Source: Panonychus citri
Taxonomy: Eukaryota > Arthropoda > Arachnida > Trombidiformes > Tetranychidae
Direction: 5' to 3'
DNA length: 64,000 nucleotides
Assembly: GCF_014898815.1 (NCBI RefSeq)
Contig: NW_026515416.1
Coordinates: 558,001 to 622,000, forward strand
In this document: in pieces, positions 1-14,028 of the stretch
Position numbering within the stretch: the stretch's first letter is position 1
Layout of the letters: each line of letters opens with the position of its first letter
Program-made: the position numbers and the translations under genes
Notes under the pieces: generated by a model
Told to the model about the DNA's origin: nothing
The model's database searches: none
Seen by the model: only the letters and a program-made list of their open reading frames with translations

Positions 1-966
1 TTACTAATTATCGGTGTTAATTAAGGTTTCTACCTGGTCAATTTATCATTATATCTCAAGTTTATCAAGTTAATGGTTTATTTATGTTGTTGAAATTGAT
101 CTCACCATGTCTACGGATTAGTATTAACCATGGAAAGAGGGAGAGAGTGTGTGTGTGTTGATTTCCCATTCAGAAGAGATTAAATTGATCTTAATCTCTG
201 TATTTTTCAGTTCCAGACCAATTTGCATGGGTTATTAAATGGATCATGGTGATAAAGAAGGATTCTGACGGTGGAATAAATCAAAATTAATCCAATTATG
301 ATAGAGGAATTAAAATTATGAGAATGATCAACAATAATGAGAGAGGATGAAATGTTTGGTTCCAATTGATTAAATGAATATTATTAACTTGTGATGAGGA
401 AGCAAAAGGAAATGTTATCGATCTCAATGTCTCTCTCATCTTTTTCTTGAAAAATGTTCAGTAATTGATTGGAAATTAAGTTGATGATGATAATGATGAT
501 GATCATCATCATCATATTACTTTCTCCTAATCATTTCAATTTCTTCATTTTCTATTACAATTTTGTCTTCTCAATGTCTTTAATCTCATCTTATGAGGTT
601 TCATGCCTTAGGGCTTTTCCATGCCCAATCACTGGAGTATCAACCAAAGACAGGGGTAAGTTATCATCATCATCATCATCACCACTAACAACAACCTTTT
701 ATCATTAAGACTTAGGCCTAATTTGAATGTTGGAAAACTTTTTTTTCTATCTGATTGAAACACGCATTCAGTTCATTGAATATCATTTTATTATCTAATC
801 TATTTAGTGTCTTATATTATTATTTTATTTTCAACTCAGACTGAATAATATTTATCATGGTAATTATTTCAACCATGGCGACCAAAGGATTGAAGAAAAT
901 GAATCAATTCCAACAATTACAGACATTTTTATCATGATTAACTTTCTGGATGTGTGATCTTTAATA

Positions 967-969
<3 letters not shown>

Positions 970-1007
<38 letters not shown>
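970..1007. repeat. (CT)n microsatellite
   Basis: An uninterrupted dinucleotide CT run of roughly 19 units. It is one of many CT/GA tracts in this window. Confidence 0.95.
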
Positions 1008-1011
<4 letters not shown>

Positions 1012-4000
1012 TGTTATCCATTATCATGTATCCTAATCACTTGGATGATGAATATACATTTCAACTGGAATAGGAGATGAACATACGAATCAATCACAGG
1101 AACAAGGAAGAAATTTCAATAAGATCAATTATTGGAATGAGAAAATTTCAAAGCTCAAACAGCAACTGAAAACTCATGATAATAAATCAATTGATTGAAA
1201 GGTCAAAATCGATGACAATGATGAGAGTAAATTGTATCAGCAATTAAGTTAATTCAGTTGACAATTTAAATTCAATCATTTGCATCAACAATTTTTTACC
1301 GTTATCATTGATTCTCGTTTTTTTTTGTTTACTTTCTTAGAGGAAAAGGAAATTCAGAAAATGAAATTTTCTTCAGGTGATTTATCTTCCATTTCTTTCT
1401 TGATTTTTTTTCTCTTGTACTTATTTATTTGTATCTCTTTTTTTGCTTTCAGGTTCAAGATCATTTCGTGTATCGGAGCCCAAACCTGAGAACCCGTATG
1501 TTTATATATATATATATAACGGAGGTCACAATCATATGCATGATTAACGGTTCGGTCTACCATGTAATCAGTTTTATCGCCGGGGGAGTAAAGGTAAAAA
1601 AAGTGAAATCTTGACCGGAAGCTATTGGATTAGGAAAGTGCAAATCAAACCCAAGCCAAGAAGAATCAAGATCAAGACGTAACAACTCAACTGCTATTTG
1701 GATGCTGGTTCAAGGTGCATGATAAACACGGGAAAAAATAAAGGCCATGTAAGAATCGGTCAAGATGAGGATTGAATTGAATAACGGATAATCTGAGTCG
1801 ATGAATAATTCAATTGATTATCCAACTTTTTCTCATTACCTTTAGATGAACAAGACTTGACTTTTTCTCACAGATTAAAATGATCACAATAACAAATAAA
1901 CAGGTAAACAAGTAAATTGATCAATAGAATCATTTTTTTGCTCTTCTTCGCGATTGTGATTAATTTTGATTCAACAGTTTTTCCAGTAATCAAGTTGGAC
2001 TTTTTTTCTCTCTTATTATCAAGAGTATTACCCAATCATCACCTTTATCCTTTATCCCATTATAATCTTGGATGGATCATCGCTTATACGATCAGGAGGA
2101 GGAGGAAGATGATGATGATGATGATGATAAACATTGTTACCGTTGTGATGATGATGATGGGAACAAAACAGTTCTAAGGCCAGTCTTCCGTGTTTGCACT
2201 TGGTTAGCGTGACAATGAATCAAGAAGAAGGCGAAATAATAACGAAAACAATTTTTTGATTGAAATGTTAAAGGAAAACAGGTAACGAATTAATTGAATT
2301 GTGAACGAAAAGGTAAACATAATTTATTGATTATTCTAATTTATAGATAATTGATTGAATATTGTAAGCTCGAAATTTGATAAAATCAATTGGAATTATA
2401 CAATTTCCTTGACTTGACTGATTCCTTTTTCTTGTTGCTCATTTTTATTTCTCTCTTTTTTCATGTTAATATATTAACTCATAGGAAATTCTGTTAATCC
2501 ATTTTGTTGTTTTTACATGATTAAGGATAACATTTGATTGGATTATTGGAAACAGATTAGATGCCAGAGAAGATGAAGATGATAATTGTGGTGGTGATGA
2601 AGATTAAATGATAAAGATGATTATGATTCTAACAAAGGTATCGTAAGCACGCTATCGATCAAGCTAATCAAAGTTAATCCTCTTCTTAATCTCGGTAAGA
2701 AAGTAAAAGTTAAATGGATTCCCTTGGATTTATAATTAGATTGATGCAGGTCCTCATCATCATCTTCATCTCTCTCTCTCTCTCTCTCCCGCTCCCTATC
2801 ATCTTTAACTCATTCATTTAATCATATTAACTTTGATTAACCGTCTCCCAAATGTTAATCCGATGTCAAGTTTATCCAAACGGATTTTGACCTCAACAAT
2901 TTGATTTTTTTTTTACTATTACATGATGATGACAAGATTATATCTTCATCTTAATGATTACGATTATGATGATGCTAATGGTAATCGCTTAATTGTTGGT
3001 AAATCAACTTTATAACAGTTAATTTGTGATTGTAACTGATTTATTGTTACAATTAAATAATATATATCTTAGTATGTTGTTGTTGATTAACACACTTAAT
3101 TTAATTGCCTTTCCAACTGAAGATAAATCAACTTAACAATAATAATATCAAAATCTGATGATGATAATTACTAATTATAACTAATAATTGTTTAATCATG
3201 TATATTCAATTATAATTGAACAATTTGTTTTAATTGTAATCAGTGGTTAGATTGTTCAAATTGATTGTTAAATTTTTTTACACTTTTCCAATGATATTTA
3301 ACTGATTAAACATTAATTGTTGTTGTTATTATTTAAAAGGGGTAAGGCAATTTGAGATAATTGTTGCTGTTATAATTAATTGTTGTTGATCATAATCAAC
3401 GTTAATGATTAACTTTTTAATTGCCGTAAGGTAATTATTGATTTTCTTAATCATTATTTAACTTTGCTGACATGATTAAATGCAAATTGTTTAATCACAC
3501 TTTCACTTGAGTTAGTTAATTGTTACAATTTAGATTGCATATTATAATGAAAAGATGTCAATCTAAATTGATTCACCTCTAATTATATGTCCATGTTAAT
3601 TAATCACTAATCAAGTTACAATTAAGTGCAAAATATACACACGACAATCAATTAAATTAGATAATTTTTGATTAAATTACAATTTCATTTAATCATTGAA
3701 ACGTTAGTTTAATATAATATTTAACTCAATTAACTTGTTATCATCAGTTTAATTTATTATTATTAATAACATTGAACTTAATGATTTATAATAATTAACC
3801 ATAATCAAACAATCAGATAATTGTGTTAATAAGTTAATTGTTGTTAATTGATTGAATGATCATCTTTATCTGTGAAACTTTTTTAAATCAATCAGAATTA
3901 ACTGAATGAATTAAATGAAGAAAAAAATCTTAATAACAACAAACACAATTAACAATCAATAGGGGAGGAGTACAAGACAATCAAGACAATTAAGACACTG

Positions 4001-7000
4001 AAATGAACAATTAAGGCCTTTGAATTAGTTTTATCTTAATCACTGGATATTCACTGACTATGGATTCTAATCATCAAACTGATTACCTTTATTTTCAGCT
4101 GATTGTTAACTCAATTGAGGCAACAATTAACAAGGAAAGAGAAACAAAAGTTTATTGTATTATTTAATCTTCTTTTTGTTTAATTTTCACGCATCTTAGA
4201 TTTTATCATCATCATCATCATTATCATCTCGATTCAGCTTCTATCTACGTACATACACCTAATTAGCCAGAGGGACAATCAACTAATCCGGTTCCAATCG
4301 AGATATTTTGCCAAATTACGCCTTAAATTTTATTTACCTTTCACTCTCTCACCTGTGTGTATATAATATACATAGGGAATTAGGATGATGATGATGATGA
4401 TTAACTAGATTGACAAAGCAATTAAGATTGGGTTAGAGTCCCTCTTTTATTACCTTTACCTGAAAGTTTACCTATTCACTAATCATTACCACTCCATATG
4501 CTGGAATTGAGAATCAGAGTTAATTGTTGATTACTGATCACTTGATTTGATTGCTTTCCATTTTATTTACTTCAATTTCAGTGTTAAGAGACTTTGATTA
4601 ACAATTAGTGGATCTTTTTTTTTGTTTTGGAGAATTACAATTTATCTCTTTTCTCTGTCTTAATTGTTGGTGATTTATTAATTCATTATTTATTTATCAT
4701 GTTAACAATTGATTTTACCTTTTGTTAAATTGTTTGTTTGTGTGGGTAAAATGTTAAATTGCTTGAGCCTCAATTTGGATAACATTTAACCATTAATTAT
4801 GTCTCAAGTTAATTACTATCGTTAACCACTCAGTTTAATCACAATTAATGAATAGTTGATTGAGTTTAACTTAATCATTTGATAGTAATAATATTTTCAT
4901 TGTTGAGACTGATGAAAATTTAATTCTAGACTAATCTAGTAGGTTTTGTTTCAGTTGATTAGTGTAATTGTTACAGATTTTTACAGTTACAATTAAAGGA
5001 TAAACGAAAGTTCAATCAAGCTTAAGATTGAATCAATTTTTTAGCTGATGAGATTAAAATTAATGATGATAACTGTTTATGATGATGATGATGATGATGA
5101 TTTGTAATCAATTGATGATGAAGATAACATGAAATCCCAATCATATGAAAAATGAGGTGAGCAAAAAAAGTTATCAATTGTTGTGATGATAAGTGAGATA
5201 TCAAATGGTCATTAGAGCAAGATGATGATAAATAGGAGGACAATCAAGATGATTATGATGATAAAACTGTGATTATTATTAATAAAACCCGATGAACCAA
5301 AGCGATCCAGTTTTTCAGGTCATTTTCTCGTCGATTAAGTAACAATAATTTGGCCTTATTTTCACCACCAGTTCATCCTTGAGATTTATGAGATTTATGA
5401 GTTTCCATCATCTTCATCCTTCATGTGATATAAACATTCATAACCCAAAGGTCACTTTACCGTTTGTCCTGTAAGGTCAAGGGCGATCTTAGAATTAACA
5501 AATTTAGTTTCTCATAGTTACATTTGCTTCCTTATTGTTTTTGGCTCTTTTTTTCATCTCATAATCATCATTATCTTCATTGTCTTTCTCCCACAAGTTA
5601 TCATCATCAGTAGACATTAATTCATACCTTTACCTTTACGATATTATGAGTTACCGTTATAATTTTTTTCTGTCTCAAATATTTTCCCAAGTGTAACAGT
5701 AGAGTTTTAATCATTAGCCTCATGATTAAGGTTGATTATTAATTGTTATTAGCGGTAACTTGTAATTCACTTTTTTTACCGGTTAATTGTAGCTTCTTAA
5801 TTTGATTGTTATTCTTGTCTCTTCATTAATTAGTTAATGTGAGGGTATTAGTGTTATATATTATGTGTACCTTTTATCCTTGCACTTGAATTTATGAGTT
5901 AATTGTCATTTAAATTGTTTCTAAATTACCTTTCAATTGATGTTGTTCATTTAAAGTTGATGTTAATTTAGTTTCATTGGCTCTTAATCTGTTGATGACA
6001 TGATATAAAATTAATTCATTGATTAAAACATTGATCGATTTTCTTGTCAATCCAATTGAATTAAGGAAACATTTAATTGTCATTGATTTTTCAATCATCA
6101 ACTACTTATAAAGTAAACAATTAAGAGTCAAGTTACTTTGAATCATTTACAATTATCATCGCAACTATTATTTGATTATTCAAGACTCAATTTTTCAATT
6201 AGGGTTAATCACAATTCAATGTTGATGTGTTTCAATCAAAATCCAGGCCTGAGTTGAGGTCAAATGATTAATCAAATACTATTAATTGTATTAGATTATC
6301 TCATCTTCTAATCATCAATTAGATATGATGATGATTGTCAAATGAATATAATAGTTATGGTAATAATTAGATTCTCATTGAGCCATTTGTTTGTATTGAT
6401 TAAGAAGGAAGAAGTTATTTAAGCAAAACAATCAATCGACAATCAATTGATTATTACCAGTAATTATAGTCGACTATTTTAAGCATAAATGCTAATAATA
6501 ATGTTGATATTAAGTTGATGAAATAAGAAACAATCTAATCTTATTTATCAATGGAAGAAGTAAAAAAAAAACTTCCGATTGATGTTCAGGTGAGTTCAAC
6601 CTAATTATTACCACAAAGTTTTTCATTTAACTGTAACTTTTTTTTTGTTGCTATCAACAGGTTATGATTGGTTAATGTTGTTGTTGTTGAAGGTTTCGTT
6701 GAACATTTTAACTGTTGTTTCATTGCCTCATGCAAGGGTATTCATAGATATGATATAAGTGTGATTCACCCAATCATTGGTTTGATTGATTAAGTCAATC
6801 AAGTCAATGATTAAATAATTTCAGGTCTAATCACAAGGCACAAAAAAACATACCCAAAGTTTAATGGGCTGGCGAGATGAAGATGATTATCAAGAGAGAG
6901 AGAGATGTAGGTAAGACGAAGGTAAAATATCATTTAGTCTAATCAGGTTGTTCAGATGATGAGGATGAGGATGAGGGTGATGAGGATGATGATGATGATC

Positions 7001-10000
7001 AATTGCACCTAATAATGTAGCTGTTATTTGTTGATTTGTAACCAAAGATTAGGTTATCACCGTCAAGATTTAGAGGTTACCAATGATTGATAAGAATTTG
7101 GAATTTGTTTCTGGAAAAGGCTCAAAGTGCATTCAAAGATTATCATCGTACACACATAGATTACAAGATGTTCAGGTAGAAGATGATAGAATAACAGATT
7201 AGCGACAATTAAGAATAATAATTAATAGTCAATGAAGAGAAAAAACTTTTCAACTTACATATGAAGTTTTCTATTTGTCGCCATCTAACGGGATAACCGT
7301 TGAAATCCAACGAAAAGAAAACAAAATTAAAATGTTAATTGTTTCGTCTTTCCAATTGATTGTTTAGTTTCTGTGACTTAATTTCGTAATTCTAATTGTA
7401 ATTAGGAATAGTCAATTTCTTTCATGTCTTTTCAATTGGTCGTTTTGTCTGATCATCAAGAGATTCCTTTGATTGTTTTCATGAATTAGAACCCAAAAAA
7501 AGGGTTAAGTTTTTGTTTATCAATTGGAATCAATTTTGATTGATTAATTTCCATTAATTTAATCAATTGCAAATCATTTTGTTCCTTGTTCAGGTGATTC
7601 TGTAGATGAATTTGCAAAAAGAATCCATTTCAAGTTCATGTTGATCATTTTTCTTCCTTCTTTTAATATTGTTGATTAAACGAGGAAAAAAGTAATTGAT
7701 TTGATTATGTTTACTCTTTAATTTAATTACTATTAAAGTGATTTGTGTTTGTCTCTCTCCATCCTCTTGTACTAATCTAATTATTACAATCAAAATGCTC
7801 TTCACGCTATTTAATCAACTATGATAATCTAAATTAACTTTTTTACGCTTTTACTAAATAATCAAATACGATTACGATTATTTCCCATCTTAATCTGTGA
7901 AAAAATTTCATGCTGATAATTAAAGTAATTAAGTGTTTCCATCATTTTAAATTGTCCAAATCAAGTTTAAATTTTGTTGACAAATTGTGAAGCAATTTGT
8001 TAATCATTATGGTTAAATGGTTAACAAATTAGATTATCACTTGATCACAATTCATATGTGAACCAATTAATATCATTTACTAATCGATAGATGAAATCAA
8101 ACTAATCACAATTATCATTTACTAATCAAAGCCAATTAAACTGTTCACCTTAATTTTGATATAAAATTTGTCAACCTTTAGTTACCATTTAAAAGGTAAA
8201 ATTAGTGTTTATATTAATTGTGACAATTAACATGTGATTCAATGGGATTTGATTAAAATTGACAAACATGGAAAATCAATTAATTGGTAATTAATCAGGT
8301 TCTCCTTGTAATTTGATTTTCTTCAATTTAAATTGTAAACTTTTTTCTCTCATTGTTTATCTAATCAACTGAATCATAATTCTGATTGAAATATCATGTT
8401 TTCCATGGACAATTAACTAGGATTGAAATTGCGTTTCGATTAACATTTTGACAAATTACATAAATTAACCAAATCAAATTAACTTTAAATCATTGGACAT
8501 GAATTAAAATTAAATGAAGAAGAAAAAAAGTTGAAAGGAAAAAGATTTAACTTTAAATTGTATCAAAAAAAAATTTCCTTCAAAAGAAGATGAATTTTAA
8601 TCTCAACAGTTATCATGATTAAGATAATTTAAGGTGATTAGCATTTATTAAGTTGATTTCAAGATGAATTAACTCATGATTATGATGATTAAAAAACTGT
8701 AAGATGATGATGATGATGATAAAAAAAGAGAGCAAGATGAAATTGAGATGATCAAGTGAGAGTAAAAAAGGTAAACAAGAATCAGTTAATTGTAACCATT
8801 CAAAGTGAGTTTCGCTTGGTTAATTATTGTCAATTTGATTGTTAATTCAAGTCTAATAGTTAATTGCCTAGACTGTCATCATTATCATGATAATTAAGGT
8901 GATAGTGGATGATGAGGGTGGCATCATTTAGATATTGTCAATGAATTAACAGCTGACTGACTGATTGTTGTTTCCATTATGGATTATTGACTTTGATTTA
9001 AATCAAACTGATTAACTTGATCATCATCACAATTTTCTGTTATTAATCATGAGAATCGATGAAATTTTTTTTCTCTCTCACTAATTTCGTATCATTTGAT
9101 TATCATTTAGATTCTGTTGACAGTTTCAATTGAATCTCTTTGTGACAATTTAAATTTTAATTTACTTAATTTCCTGTGATCATAATTGTTAATTGTTGCT
9201 CATTTTGGTAACACTGTTTGTATTATATTTGTGTATGTGTATAAATATCATCATTTTGTTAACTTCAATTGGAGTGATTAACAATTTGATTGACATTGGT
9301 AAACAAGATGATCAACAACATTTACAGATAATTAGATTGTGTTGATTGATTGATTAACATTGACTATATTAACTTATAATGTTGTTGGGCAATTATTCAA
9401 AAGGCTGATCAATAATTTAAATTGATTGACAATCTAAGGGAGGTAAAGGTAAAATAATTTACTAATTGTATTAATAATTTAACATTACAAAGTGTAATAA
9501 ACTAATAACTAACATTGAAGTTTAATCAATCAATCAGAAAAGTTGTTCAATTGATTAAATGATCAATCCAATCAACTTTATTATTTCACGTTGAAAATTC
9601 TGTCAATTGTAATTGTAACAGTTAATCATTAAATCAAATTAGCTTGTCCCTAATCACTAATCATTCATGATAATATAACAAAATAACAAAAATCATACGA
9701 TCATCATGTTAATTGTGATATTATTAATTTATATATAGAGAGAGATACAAATTATTCATCATTTAGAGATGATCAATTATTTGAATAATAATCGTGATAA
9801 TTTAAACTCATTCAATTGTTGTAACCCTTTCAAAGTTAATTGAAAATAGAGTAGATTTGTGAAGCGAAAGGTAAATTGAAAGGTTAATTGTAAAGAATTG
9901 AATTGTTTAACTAATTGCTGATAGACAAACATAATTAAATTGCATCTAGGCCAATAAAATTATTACTCTGTATCAGGTAAGTGAGATTTTCATGAAACCG

Positions 10001-10880
10001 GATGATGATGATGGTGATAATGATCATCATGATAATCATTATCATCATGATAGCGGTAAAAGATATACACAAAGGGAGATAAATAATAATAATGACAATC
10101 AAAATGGTGATTTAATTGTGGTCAACATATTTGGTCACTAGTTGAATGGATTAACAATTAAGCAGAAAAAAAAAAGTTTTTCTTACCTTAAACTTGTCGT
10201 GTCAAATGTAACAAAACTTTAATATAATTTTACAACAATCAAGATAAATGCACTTTTGCTTTACTTAAATTGTTAAGATAAATAGATTTATCTGAACATA
10301 TATTCATTTATTTTGATTGTTGCGTGATGATGATAATATATTTTTATTTCTCTCTCTCTCTCTCTCTTTCTCCCTCATGTTGATGAAATAATTGTCGAAA
10401 AGAAATGATAACCGTTATAATAGATGATGATTAGAAAATAAAATTAACACAATGATATCTTCACCTTTTAAATTAAGGTAATCTGAGAGGAAATCGTTGA
10501 TTAATCTGTTGATCATGTTAATCTTAATTGTTTCCTATTATCTAATTGTCACCATATTCGTTGGATGATTATTTTTAATCATTATCATCGTTATTATCCT
10601 TTCATCTTATAAATGTCGCTTGTTGATGATATAAAAACTGTCAACAACATTTTTCCTCTTCCTTTTGCTTTGTAAATCATTTTGCCTTCGAGTTTATCAT
10701 AGTCACGCAATCGATAATTAGTTTTTATAATTAAAGTTATTCTCATGGTTTTTCTTGTTTGTTTTTCCAACCTTCATGTGTTGAGAGAGAGAGAGAGAAT
10801 CGTAAAAGTTTCACAGTGATTTAATATCAATCAATGTGAATCATCAGCTAAATCAATCCCAATGTGTATTTATGTTGACA

Positions 10881-10881
<1 letters not shown>

Positions 10882-10919
<38 letters not shown>
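10882..10919. repeat. (GAT)n microsatellite
   Basis: About 12 perfect GAT units. The antisense frame reads as a poly-His run, which explains the spurious open frame there. Confidence 0.95.
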
Positions 10920-13900
10920 GCAATGAAATGATGATTGTCTTTTCCAAGAAAAAAAAAGACATAGGATGATGATCTGTAAAGACATGAAGATGAGGATGAA
11001 AAAAAGGTCATCTCTTGTTTCCCTTGAATTTACATGTAATCTCAATGTCTTCCTGTTCATGAATATACATGAACTTTGAATCTACAATAGTAAATTTAGT
11101 AAACGTGATACAAATTGTTGTTGAGACTCAATTAGAGATCATGTTAGTGTCAAGAAAAGGGTTAAATTTAGATCAGTTTTACATGTGATTGTTTAGATTG
11201 TGTGTTATTATAAATGAAGATGTTAAATCATATCAAGTTTCATAGTATTTACCTAATAATAGTTAATCATGTGGAAATAGCTAAAAGTGATGAATAGAAA
11301 GTAGAGTAAAAAAAAGTTACATGTTAATCTTAAGATTAAGACGAAGACGAGAATAAGAAAAACCGTCAACATTAAGACTGACCTGATCTTCCTGGTTAAA
11401 TTATCAATCTTTCATGATTCCTACCACAAGAAATGTCATCATTGTCATCATCATGTAAATTTAGATGTTGATGATGATCATCATCATCAAGAACAGAGCC
11501 AAGTGAATCAGATTTTGAAAACTTTACATGAAAATATTATATACACTAAATAATAAGAATATAAAATAATAATAATCATGTTTAGTAATTTGATTGTGAT
11601 GGGAAAATTGTTTCAAATGAATGTAACTATAATGAAAGGTGTTGGTTGTTGATAAATATTATACTTATTAAAAGATGTTACGTGAATTCACAGTAATTAA
11701 GTAACAACAACAACAGTATTAATCAAATCTCTTAAGACAGTGAGAGGCCTAAAAGAGGGAGATGAAGACTTGAATACACAGGTAATCCCATTGACTTCCT
11801 ATCCAGTTGATTAATGTAATTGTCCATCAGATTGATTCTAATTTGTTGGTTAACTGCTTCCTTTTTGCCATCGCAATATTGCTGATACATGTATTTGTTG
11901 ATTAGAGAAATTAATTAACTCAAAATAGTCAATTGTTTGGCTTGAACAATAATCAAGTTATTTGAACATGAGGACGTTTTTTGGCTTGGTTTCTTGAGTG
12001 TGGTTTAAGTCCTCATAAGATTATGATTAGGTGTTTAGTGTAACAATCAAAAGAAACAATTAGTTGATTGATATTTGTCTTTGTGTTTTCTTAATTCAAA
12101 CAGCCGGAAGGAAAGTGATTAGTTAACGGGAAAATCGAGGGAGGAAAAAAGGATGAAAAAAAGGAAAAAGAAATGAGCGGGAAAAGGAAAAGTAACTAAC
12201 CTTTTGTTTGATTTGGTAATTAAACAAATTATCTAATTAGTTTTGGAAATGCTTAAAATGGTGTCTTAATTGTGAGAAGAATATGAAGAAGCATATAACT
12301 GTTTTTAGAACTGTTACCAATAAATGGGAAAAGGAAAAAATTGGTGATGATTAGTGTTGATTTACTTGATAGAATTTGTAGTTTTTTTCTTTCTCTATTT
12401 CTTAATTCACACCTTCAAGGTGACAATTTCCTCAATCATCATGATCCTGATCACCTTGAATGATTTATCATTGTTTCCAGAAAAAAATAGAGACCAGGTC
12501 AAGGAGTAAAATCAAAGGTTAAACCAGGAAAACAAAAAATCACTGGAAATCTGTAAACGAGATTGAAATGAAAAATATATTACATTTTTTGATTAGTGTA
12601 ACAATCAAGATAAATTGTTTTCTTTCATTGTCTAATATATTGAACAATCATAAAGACAATCAAATTGACATGACAATGTAAAAAGTAGGCTAGGAAAACT
12701 GTAATAACCGTTAATTGTAACAATAAAGAGAGACAATCATTTATGTCTAAACAGTTTGTAAATAATAAATGATGACAATTTAAGTGTTGAAATTAAAGGA
12801 AAAAATATTCACAATACAAGTGAATTAAACTACGAAATAAATTGCTAGTCGTCAATACTAAATACTACATGTCATCATCATGATGTATTTATGGTAACAT
12901 GATGATGATAATTGTCTCTTTTTCTTCCTCTTCCTTGATAATGTACTAAGTCAATGGTAATCATGGTAATTTAACTTTCTCTCTCTCTCTTTCTTTCTCT
13001 GTCTAGGTGTGTAAATCAACAACAATCAAGAGAAACAAAAATCTAATTCACATGAATTAACAATCTTAAAATAAACCTTGGAGTCTTGTTCATGTTTTCC
13101 TGACTTTCCTTTTGGTGGATTGATTCAGTTTCCTTTTACCTGATGTGCAAATGAGATGTTGATATATAATCAAAACCGTTGATCATCTCAATTTAAGGGG
13201 TCTAATTGATAGTGAATAACATGAGAGTTTACATCTCATCCGACATCTTTATCATAATCATCATCTGGTGAGAGAAGAAAATATAAAATTAGAGTTGAAA
13301 CCAATCAGAAAAGAATAAAATTTCAAACCGTTAATTTAAAATTCTGTTGATAACTTTATCTCTCTTACCTGTGTGTCCTCTCATAAGAATCTTCTTCATG
13401 TTTTCTTCTTCTTCTTCTTCGTCTGTCATATCATCTGAATATCATTACTATTCCTCTTTCACATGATAATAATATCTAACTGTAAACATAAAGATAAAGA
13501 TGATAAAAGTATTGATTTATCATCTTTGAATCATAATTGTCTCATCCCAACACTGATCTCCAAATGAAAAGAGTTGATTGTCCAAAAAGAAGAAGGAAAA
13601 AAAAATAACCGACCAGAAGATTGCACTTCACAAGATGAATCTAAAATAGTGGACAATCTAATTGAATATTGATTAACTGTAGAAAAAGAAAAAGAAGAAA
13701 ATTAATAAGAAAATAAATCAAACAATCAAAGCAAACAAATACAATTACATTAGGAAACAATAACTTACCCAAAGGTGGAAAAATAATCAATTGATTGTCT
13801 CTAATAAAAGAAAAACTGACCAACCAGATTAAAGTCTAAACTTTAACAGTTACACCAGGAGAAGAAGAAGAAGACTAATTAGAAATTAGAGAAATTAACA

Positions 13901-13986
13901 AATTAACGAGAAAAAAACAATTAAATTAAGAAAAATTAAACAACAAAACAAAAGAATGAGAATAAAACAAAAGCCAAATTTGAGCG

Positions 13987-14028
13987 CCAATCGGCTGATC
14001 AGCTGGAGAATTGGACGAATCTGATTGG
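13987..14028. promoter_or_regulatory. Paired opposing CCAAT boxes, possible promoter
   Basis: A CCAAT box at 13987-13991 and an inverted one (ATTGG) at 14024-14028 flank a GCTGATCAGC palindrome. The patch is locally less AT-rich than its surroundings. Such spacing suits an NF-Y-type promoter, but I can attach no coding exon to it. Confidence 0.25.

Noticed and set aside
1480..1640. Less AT-rich stretch considered as a tRNA or small RNA gene
   Set aside because: I could not fold a cloverleaf or find A and B box promoter sequences.
5022..5243. 73-codon minus-strand frame with a His run
   Set aside because: It derives from a GAT tract and has no other support.
10848..11060. Open frame with a poly-His run
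   Set aside because: Produced by the (GAT)n microsatellite.
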